Shown: piece by piece, positions 56,447-64,000 of the stretch
Position numbering within the stretch: the first letter of the stretch is position 1
How the letters are laid out: each line of letters begins with the position of its first letter
From: Ditylenchus dipsaci
Taxonomy: Eukaryota > Nematoda > Chromadorea > Rhabditida > Anguinidae
DNA: 64,000 bases
Direction of reading: 5' to 3'
Assembly (NCBI GenBank): GCA_004194705.1
Contig: SADC01000011.1
Coordinates: 1-64,000 of the forward strand
Position numbers and translations under genes: made by a program
Notes under the pieces: generated by a model
Database searches by the model: none
The model's input: only the letters and a program-made list of their open reading frames with translations
Told to the model about the DNA's origin: nothing

Positions 56447-56864
56447 ATCGCTAAGATATTACAAAGAATTGAATTTGATAAATTTTAAAAATAGCTGCAG
56501 CTTGGGTTCCAATTGCCAAAAGCTCTATGTTCTTTTTTTAAACAAAATGGCAGTTCTAGGGCTTTCGAATAGGTGGTCGAACAAAAATTCGAGCCTTTCA
56601 ATAAAAAATTATGTGCAAAACAAATGTGGGAGAAAAGTTTGATCACCCTGTATATACCAGTGTAGTTTCTATTATCTCTATATAGTATTTGGGTCGGGGG
56701 GGGGGGGGGGGTCCGTCCGTCACACTTTTTATGAATTTATGGTGTTCAAGACTGCTTTTGGCTACTTTTTGCAATTTTATGTTCGATATTTTTTCGGAAC
56801 CCTCAAGTTCAACATCTTAGCTTTCTTTTAAGCACAAACACGTATAATTGAAGTTGCTTCTAAA

Positions 56865-57000
56865 AAAATTTTTGACGCTACTCGGTAATACCCCCCCCCC
56901 CCCAAAAAAGCTACTCGGGAATACCCCCCCCCCCCCCCCCCCAAAAAAATCGGACCTACTCGGTTATACCCCCCCCCCCCAAAAATCAAGATTTTTAGGA
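56865..57000 (+). repeat. C-run and CTACTCGG repeat
   Basis: Three poly-C runs of 10-18 bases alternate with 'ctactcggtaat' words. Copy of the family at 34900 and 36245. Homopolymer lengths may be unreliable. Confidence 0.6.
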
Positions 57001-57208
57001 GTGATCAAAACACATTTTTTCCTCCGCCAATTCAAATTTTGCGCATGCCGCTGCGCGCAAAGAGCATGGTCCTTTAAAGTCTAAATAATTGTTGATGACA
57101 ATGGGAATTTGGAAAATTCAAATGCGCGCGGGACACTTTTTTTATTCCGAAATTATTTTTCAAAATCATTCATATGTATTGAGAATAAGTGATCAAAAAT
57201 AATACAGC

Positions 57209-57702
57209 AGACACGGGAACCGAACGTGAGACTAATATTCACCGCACTAAGCTGCTACAGTCGAACCTCTCTATAGTGTACACCCAAAAGTTCGTTCCGC
57301 CTAGGGTCCGACACTTTTTTTAGCTCGATTTTCAATTTTTTTGCTGATTCTTTTTTCACAGTCTGGCCGCAAATATCGTAAGGATTCCGATTTTGCCGAT
57401 CGTTTTTCATTTGTCTATATATTTTTTCTCTAAAAAAGCAAAACCTCCATATAGTGTACACCACTTTGAAAATAAGATGTACACTATTGGGAGGTTTGCT
57501 TTTTAGAGAAAAAATATATAGACAAATGAAAAACGATCTGCAAAATCGGAATCCTTACGATATTTGCGGCCAGACTGTGAAAAAAGAATCAGCAAAAAAA
57601 TTGAAAATCGAGCTAAAAAAAGTGTCGGACCCCAGGCGGAACGAACTTTTGGGTGTACACTATAGAGAGGTTCGACTGTATACCACTGAGCTACCTTAGT
57701 CA
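57209..57702 (-). repeat. tRNA-like sequence split by a MITE
   Basis: On the minus strand GGTAGCTCAGTGGTA (57681-57702 side) is a strong A-box match, and ACGTTCGGTTCCCGT (57209-57230) a B-box match with a short T-stem. Between them lies a CAGTCGA-family MITE. Removing it with one TA copy restores a continuous D-loop. The acceptor ends do not pair well, so a tRNA pseudogene or SINE head is likely. Confidence 0.5.
57258..57678. mobile_element. CAGTCGA-family MITE
   Basis: 421 bp, ends CAGTCGAACCTCTCTATAGT and the inverse, TA at 57256-57257 and 57679-57680. Palindromic, no coding. Inserted in the tRNA-like sequence. Confidence 0.85.
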
Positions 57703-57943
57703 CTTACGTAAACTATGTTTTTATTATTATATTCCAACAACAAATAATTCCAAAAGTATTTTTGGAGTAAAAAAGTGTCCGCGCGCATTTGAATTTGCTA
57801 AATTCCCATTGTCATCAACAAGTATGGTCCTTTAAGGTGTTTATAAAAACATTTCGAACAAAATTCTCTGAAAAAGTTGCCACTTTTTTGGACAAATTTT
57901 TTTATATTGGTCTAACTGTACCAAAAAATAGCCATATTTTTAG

Positions 57944-58195
57944 GCAAAAATCGATTTTGACCTGAGTGACGCCACAATTTCACCTTGTGCAGAAGACGCC
58001 AGATTACTCAAAGTAAACACTGTGCTTGGCTATGTATTATTATCGCAAGGCTGGCTCAGCAAGCATGGTATAACACCAAAAAAGTTTTTACTGTCACTAA
58101 TAGATGTAATGAAATTTGTAGGATCTGAACCGTTGTCCTGGGTGTGCCACATTTCCCCATTCCTTGGATGTCACTGGTGTGTGGCTGATCTAGAG
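57944..58195 (+). CDS. Isolated exon, function unknown
   Basis: An 84-residue exon between a good acceptor (TATTTTTAG at 57943) and donor (GAG then GTAGGT). It encodes AKIDFDLSDATISPCAEDAR, then VNTVLGYVLLSQGWLSKHGI, then TPKKFLLSLIDVMKFVGSEP, then SWVCHISPFLGCHWCVADLE. Phase 0 at both ends. Protein-like and cysteine-containing, but not recognised. It may be a further exon of the plus-strand gene ending near 48.2 kb or a separate gene. Confidence 0.5.
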
Positions 58196-58439
58196 GTAGG
58201 TTTATCATTTGCAAAAAGATGGGTTGACTTTGTTTTAATTATACGAAATTTTTTACCATGTCTGATTTTACTACAGTCTAACCTTGATTGAGGTCCATGT
58301 TAAAAAACAAATTCTGACAGTGGATTTGTGTTCAACATGGTTGATTGTACACCAAAGTGCTATTGAAATTTAAAAATCATAGTCAAATTATTGTCTCGAA
58401 AGGAATTTGAAAATTTAAATAAGGCTGTAGGTGAAAACG

Positions 58440-59062
58440 CCCCTCAAAATATGTAAATCCCCCCTCAAATTTATTTTTTACCCCCTCAAATTTGAATTTC
58501 GCACAAAATGTGGGAATCCCCCCTCAAATTTCAAATTTACCCCTCAAATTTACATTTTTAGTGAAATATTGCAGTAAATTTTGCGGGAATCCGAATTTTA
58601 TGGTCAAAAAGGACTTGGACTGCTTAGAATTCCACCCTGGACCGGCCAGAAGCCCTGAAAGTTGGTTTTTTGAGGGTTTACTAAAGGGGGCAAACATTTT
58701 GCAAAAATTCGTTTGGGCGGATCAGAATTCCACCCTGAACCACTCAAAACCACCGAAAACCTGGAATTCTAAACGATTAAGCCCATCGGACTGCAATTCT
58801 GATCCGCCCAATTGAATTTTTAGTAAACCCAAAAATTAACTTTCAAGGGCTTCTGGCCGCTCCAGGGTGGATTCTGAGCGATCCAAGTCTTTTTTGACTA
58901 TAAAATTTAGATTCCCCAAAATTTACTGCATTATTTCACTATAAATGCAAATTTGAGGGGGATTTACACATTTTGTGCGAAATTCAAATTTGAGGGGGTA
59001 AAAAATAAATTTGAGGGGGTAAAAAATAAATTTGAGGGGGATTTACATATTTTGAGGGTGTT
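58440..59062. repeat. Element with CCCCCTCAAATTT arrays
   Basis: The left array 'ccctcaaatttg' (58440-58560) faces an inverse array 'aatttgagggggat' (58945-59062). The middle is the 'gcggatcagaattcc' palindrome module also at 23690-24345. Ends are near GAAAACGCCCCTCAAAATAT and its inverse. Confidence 0.65.
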
Positions 59063-59099
59063 TTCAATTTGAGCCATTTAAATAAAGCCTAAATCAGTA

Positions 59100-59555
59100 C
59101 AGTCTACTCTCGATATAGTGTAGGTGCAAAAAGTTCGCTTCCGCCTCGGGTCCGACACTTATTCACATATATTTTTGAAAACTTTTATCAACTCTGATTG
59201 GTTAGTCTAATCAGAAACATCGCAAGAATTCTGTTTTCCCGGTCGTTTTTGTAAATGGCAACAGTTTTGTTAAAAAGACCCACGCCTTTCGATATAGTAT
59301 AGCATTATTTTCAAAAGGCTACACTATACTATATCGTCAAGCTGTTGCCGTTTACAAAAATGAATGGTGAAATCGGAATCCTTGCGATGTTTCTGATTAG
59401 ACTGCACACCAGGGATGCGTCAAAACTGGACTCAAGAATTTTTTTCTGATAAGACTGCGATGTTTCTGATTAGAGTTTTCAAAAATAGAGGTAAAAAATG
59501 TCGGACCCTAGGTGGGAACGAACTTTTTGCACCCACATTATATCGAGAGTAGATG
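59100..59555. mobile_element. CAGTCTA-ended MITE of the CAGTCGA family
   Basis: Ends CAGTCTACTCTCGATATAGT and, inward, CATCTACTCTCGATATAATG, with TA at both sides. A 45-bp piece at 59403-59447 ('accagggatgcgtcaaaact') also occurs at 59707-59750. Confidence 0.7.
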
Positions 59556-59794
59556 TATAAGATTAATTTGAAATTGAATACGAATCCGGTGTCAGAGTTC
59601 AGCATTTTCTTGATAGAGATGTCAAAAAATTAAAATTCCGTGGAATTTTCGTCGTGCTGGCCTAGAAAGTCACTTGATCGAGGTCATAGTAAAATAATGG
59701 CTGCACACCAGGGATGCGTCAAAACTGGACTCAAGGATTTTTTTGATGCTTTTCTCTTTCTATTTACAAATTTTGATAAATCGACCTGAAATCG

Positions 59795-60045
59795 AAAATT
59801 TGGCGCTAGTAGCGAATATACCACCCCCCCCCCCCACAAATCCGATCTTTTAAAAATTGCTGTAACTACCTTTGCAAACAGCAAGTTTAGGATTAGCCCT
59901 TAGGCTTGGGGTAGGCCAGCGTACAGAAGTTGTGACTGATAACTGTGTTACGCTTTTTTTTCTGGGTCCGGGACATAAATTTGGTACTTCTACTTAAGTA
60001 AAAAAGGCGAAAATCGTTGGGATGGCGGGTATTCGCTACTAGGGT
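59795..60045. repeat. Dispersed repeat, inverted copy of 7885-8125
   Basis: See 7885. This copy keeps 'ggcgctagtagcgaatata', a C run, and 'gggtattcgctactaggg'. The outermost words here are mutual inverses. Confidence 0.7.
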
Positions 60046-60493
60046 CGAAAATATCAAAATAAAAACAAACTTTTTTTAAAATTTTCTAACTTTGAAAAAG
60101 GTGTTTTTCAATTTAGGATTTTCGGTTTTGAAAATCTCTGAGTTTCGATTCTTTTCGATATTTTTGTGCGGATGGTCACGACATTGAGGTTGCCGAAATT
60201 GGGATAAAAAGTGTCTGGCCCTGGTGGGAAGGAACCAGAATCAGCAGCTACTGAATCCAAGTATTTTAATGAAAACAAAAAATAAAAATCCTAAACAACT
60301 GAGGTTTTATCCTTTTTGATAAAGCATATATAAGCCTGTAATTACAACATTTTTTTATTTTCTAGATACTGAGCATTAGGAAAAAGACTTGTGAGCAACC
60401 CAAGCAAAATAGAAGACCAGCATTCCAGCATTTCTTATGATTTATTTATGATGAGATTGTTCTTTACTGTTTGTGAGCTTAGCGATACAAAAG

Positions 60494-61774
60494 GGACAAA
60501 GCTTTTTTTTGGAGCAAAAAGACTTTTTTTTGGGTCAAAAAGACTTTTTTTGGGTCAAAAAGACTTTTTTTCGGGTCAAAAAGACTTTTTTTGGGTCAAA
60601 AAGACTTTTTTTGGGTCAAAAAGACTTTTTTTCGGGTCAAAAAGTCTTTTTTTTGGGTCAAAATTTTTTTTTTCAAAAAGACTTTTTTTGGGTCAAAAAG
60701 ACTTTTTTTGGGTCAAAAAGACTTTTTTTCGGGTCAAAAAGTCTTTTTTTTGGGTCAAAATTTTTTTTTCAAAAAGACTTTTTTTTGGGTCAAAAAGACT
60801 TTTTTTGGGGCAAAAAGACTTTTTTGGAGCAAATTGGCTTTTTCTTGGTGCAAATTTTTTAGATGTAGTTCTGCATTTTGTTTTTATTTTCTCGATATAA
60901 TTTTTATTGTTTTGCTTGAATAGAGAAAAACTTCTAAAAAACTGATGTATAAAAAGTATGAATATGAATGAATATAAAATTTTTCGCCTTTTGTTAAGAA
61001 AAACTAATCCTTTGTTAATGAAATTGGTTCCGCCATCGAAGTGATGATTCAGAAATTAAATGAAAAGTCTGAAAGAAAGGAAAGAATGACAATTTTTAGC
61101 TGGTGTGTTTATTTTGTGTTTATATAAACAAGTTGTCTATATAATCCTACAGCTGTTCCTCAAATATCACCCAGCCTTTATCGTGAGGCTTTTGTGATGG
61201 CAAACAAGAACAAGCCACCCTTGACAGCCCATCCAACACTGCAAAATGTTACTCTGGTTGGGCTGCACCAAGATGCTACTCCTGTATTATTGCAAGCGCT
61301 GGATTTGCAGCTCCGAAATCAAAGCTACACTAACTGGGGACGCTACAAGACTCTTCGTTTTTCATTCTGCACAGTCTCTCCCAATCTTTTCTGGAATGGA
61401 GAATATCAATGCTCGTGTGTTGTGGGAGCAAAAAAGCAGCACTGCAAGCACTCTGTGATGTTGCTATGTGAAAATGGACTTGCCGCTTACCCTCTTTCAG
61501 CACGACAAATCCCTTTGCACCACAAACAGAAGACTGGCGGCCACGCAAAATGAGTTCTGCTTTGCAGCAATAGATTTTTTTCATTCATACTTTTTATACA
61601 TCAGTTTTTTAGAAGTTTTTCTCTATTCAAGCAAAACAATAAAATTATATCGAGAAAATAAAAACAAAATGCAGAACTACATCTAAAAAAATTTGCACCA
61701 AGAAAAAGCCAATTTGCTCAAAAAAAGTCTTTTTGCCCCAAAAAAGTCTTTTTGCTCCAAAAAAGCTTTGTCCA
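60494..61774 (+). mobile_element. MULE with long inverted ends and SWIM exon
   Basis: Ends GGACAAAGCTTTTTTTTGGA (left) and, inward, GGACAAAGCTTTTTTGGAGC (right). A perfect 9-bp duplication ATACAAAAG lies at 60485-60493 and 61775-61783. The right inverted repeat is about 198 bp (61577-61774). The left one is about 480 bp because its gggtcaaaaagactttttt words have expanded in tandem (60530-60840). The interior encodes a zinc-finger exon. All features fit a Mutator-like element that has lost its catalytic exons. Confidence 0.9.
61153..61553 (+). CDS. SWIM zinc-finger exon of a MULE transposase
   Basis: After the acceptor ATCCTACAG the frame reads VPQISPSLYREAFVMANKNK and continues to YNWGRY-like text and FWNGEYQCSCVVGAKKQHCK, then HSVMLLCEN, with TGA at 61551-61553. 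The C-x-C...C-x-H arrangement (QCSC, then CKHS) is the SWIM zinc finger found at the C-terminus of MULE transposases, where it likely binds DNA. The basic tail (KQKTGGHAK) is usual. No catalytic exon is present in the element. Together with 10957-11335, opposite halves of such a protein survive in two derivatives. Confidence 0.75.
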
Positions 61775-62049
61775 TACAAAAGTACTGAAATAAAAATAAT
61801 AATGGATGGTTGGATAATGTAGTGAAATCTTTTGGTGGAAGGTAAAACAGGATTTTCCAAAAAAAATTAGTTAGGTCTCAGTAACCGATCACCTCCTCGA
61901 TATACTTTTTTTGCTTCTGTATTCTATATAATTATAGGCTCGGGTCTATAAATTTTCAACCTCCCCGAAATCGAAAGTTTTGAATTCAATCTCGAGATTG
62001 TCGGGCACTACACCAAAATCTGAAAGCTGGAATCCAGTATTGTAGGCTC

Positions 62050-62742
62050 AACCCCGTTCGCGCCCAAATTGTTTGCGCCAAAAATCGATATTACATTTTT
62101 AATTAATTAGCTTGCTACATATAGTTTTTCTAAGTAATTTCGTAAATATTCTCATTTACAAGTTAATACTCAAATTGATGCTAGAGAGACGGCTACATTT
62201 TGCGTATGAGGTTGTAAATGACCATGTCTGCAAAATTGACTAAAAACTCCAAAAGTTCTCAAAAAGTCCAGGATTCCGGAAATTTATAGTTTTAGTAAAT
62301 TTTGCAAATATGGTCATTTACAACTTCATGCTCAAAATGTAGCCCTTCTCTCTGATATCAATTTATGTATTAACTTGTAAATGAGAATATCCACAAATTA
62401 GTTAGAAAAACCATATGTAGCAAGCAGGTGGTATACTTGACGATTACCTCAGCCATCAGCCTCAGCCGGCTGAGTTGGTAAAATCGTCCTCAGCCTCAGC
62501 CGTCAGCCAGGTCAAAAATTTTACTTTAGCCACAGCCGGCTGAGGTCTGAAAATTTCGCCTCAGCCTCAGCCGTCAGCCGGGCCCAGAATTTTAACTCAG
62601 CCGTCAGCATCAGCCGGCTGATGGCTGAGTTAAGATTCAGCGGCTGAGGACACCACTCTGGTAGCAAGCTAATTAATTAAAAATGTAATGGTTTTGGCTA
62701 TAACAATTTTTGGCGCAAAAATTTGGGCGCAAACGGGGTAGA
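62050..62742. repeat. Foldback element with GCGCCCAAA ends, interrupted
   Basis: The left end ACCCCGTTCGCGCCCAAATT faces AATTTGGGCGCAAACGGGGT. Inner arms share 'aattaattagcttgctac' and 'cttgtaaatgagaatat'. A hAT-like insertion (62425-62660) splits the right arm at 'gtagcaag'. Confidence 0.75.
62425..62660. mobile_element. Small hAT-like element, CAGCCGGCTGA words
   Basis: Ends CAGGTGGTATAC (left) and, inward, CAGAGTGGTGTCC (right). Perfect 8-bp duplications GTAGCAAG at 62417-62424 and 62661-62668. The interior is an array of cagcctcagccggctgag words. Length 236 bp. The left arm of the host palindrome keeps the uninterrupted site ('ttagcttgctacata' near 62108). Confidence 0.88.
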
Positions 62743-62817
62743 ACCGTATTGTATACCAAAGTGCTATTTAAATTTTAAACTCGTAGTCAAATTATTATCT
62801 CGAAAGGAAATTGAAAA

Positions 62818-62960
62818 GCCTTAAAGGGGCATGCTCGCGCCGATGGAATAATTCTTTCATTTCAAATTGGCGGGTACCAGGCACGCCAGAGATTTTGAAT
62901 TTCAAATTCAAATTTTCAAATCATTTTGAGTTCTGTGCTTTATCTTTCGTGACTTGTCGG
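62818..62960 (+). repeat. Left arm of a TTAA-type element
   Basis: TTAA is followed by AGGGGCATGCTCGCGCC and by 'accaggcacgccagagattt', matching the left arm of 49660-50478. No right end in the window. Confidence 0.55.
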
Positions 62961-64000
62961 TGATTTTTGCTCTCATTTTACGCTTGATTTTCTTACTGAC
63001 TGATTGTTTTGGTTTTAGCGTCAAAGAGTCTCGTGTGCTCAGGTGGTAATTTTCGCGCATGCTCACGTTCTTCCATCGATCTTGCTGCTTGTATTAGATA
63101 AGTTTTATTTATTTTGTGCGCCGTCATTTCTTTTCCCTTGTTCTGTCTTTCAGGTGTCTATTTGGAGGTCTCAAGAGCGAAGGATATCAGCAGTGGTTAT
63201 ATTTATGATTTTAGGTTCTCTCCTCAGGTATTATTAGACGTTTTTATACAAATCACGCTGCGACTGCATATATCCTGTCAAAGTCCATTATAAAAGTAAA
63301 TAAATATAGCAGGCAACCATTTACGTAGTGATTTTTGACTTTGTCAGCCTGTATACGGTCGAAGTGTCACTTTCTATGTGCCTTCGTGCTCCATTCCATG
63401 GCAGTATGGCTAGCCCTTGTAACATATCTGTCGGAGCGCGTCAACTTCTCTGAAGAGGCTGCCTAGCGAAAGTGTTCATTCCGCTGGGCTTTTTACCGCT
63501 AATTTTCAGGTTCGATCGATAATTGGGACCACATCTTTACGTCTTGCATCTTTGTCTCTCTTGCTTGGTTCTTGGCATTTGTAAAGTCCGCTAAAACACA
63601 CACCTTCGGAAATGAGAATGTAAAAGTTGTTGCAAACACGAAAAATGTGGGCAAAACATTGAGTTACAAGAAAGTGCGGACTGAATGTAGGTCGGTTATG
63701 ATAACCTAAAAATTTTATCGACTGGAATCGGAAAATTGGAAAGACCTAACACTGCCGCATTACAACACTGCCGTCCAAATATCTTCTTTACGTCACAGGA
63801 TTCCTCTTTCACTTCTTTCTTCGATTTTCACGTTAATAATTTTAGATCACCAAATAACCTTTTTATCAGTTAGACCCGCTATCAGACCCACTTTTACTTT
63901 GGTCTCCATGTTTTTTTGGCTTAGGTGCGATTTCAGAGAAAATTTTAGCGTAAAGCGTGTTTACCAATAAAAAACTTCAACTTTGACTCCATGAACAAAC

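Noticed and set aside
57944..58195. Cyclic nucleotide phosphodiesterase exon
   Set aside because: A loose resemblance to a helical segment only; the required HN..H metal-binding motif is absent.
60391..60923. Overlapping plus-strand frames rich in FFGSKRLF
   Set aside because: Products of the gggtcaaaaagactttttt tandem repeat inside the MULE left end; three frames are open at once.

Overview
The window looks like a chromosomal piece of a small invertebrate animal. Genes are broken into short exons by GT-AG introns, many of them 45-60 nt. One gene is a clear member of the metazoan Flower membrane-protein family. Most of the sequence is AT-rich and made of nested DNA transposons. I see no bacterial operon, CRISPR array, plasmid or phage feature. 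The species cannot be fixed. F-box genes and very compact introns would suit a nematode, but that is inference.

Host-like genes: (1) 4655-5549, minus, a five-exon gene whose first half carries dUTPase-like motifs. (2) 5878-6021, minus, an F-box exon. (3) 16021-16741, minus, an F-box gene with a broken frame. (4) 28423-29616, minus, a complete six-exon Flower homologue of 175 residues; this is the best gene here. (5) Plus-strand exons from 32.0 to 48.2 kb that repeat one motif in at least four units, apparently one long gene whose introns are swollen by transposons. (6) 52332-55286, minus, fourteen exons all in phase 0, most encoding about 34 residues and several visibly related, ending in a membrane-anchor exon. 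(7) 57944-58195, plus, one isolated exon.

Mobile DNA: two decayed pogo-type transposase copies (1-1.2 kb and 36.7 kb) share their terminal repeat with many small palindromic elements ending in CCGTAT. One of those has grown into a 1.8-kb minisatellite at 37.3-39.0 kb. Seven elements have 8-bp target duplications and hAT-like ends. Five have target duplications of about 9 bp and Mutator-like (MULE) ends, and two of these keep different parts of a MULE protein. Tc1/mariner-like TA elements, several sharing a CAGTCGA end, and TTAA-flanked elements fill much of the rest.

The most striking pattern is architectural. Most of the hAT-like and MULE-like elements carry arrays of one short, often palindromic word just inside both ends. 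Elements with nearly the same outermost bases carry different words, as if the subterminal array were replaceable. Insertions are nested up to three deep, with precise duplications that allow the order of events to be read.

Regions not listed (for example 1841-2233, 4000-4500, 6050-6520, 11902-12520, 21040-21640, 24600-24900, 27800-28270, 29620-30030 and 63000-64000) hold AT-rich sequence in which I see only degenerate repeat fragments and no supported gene.
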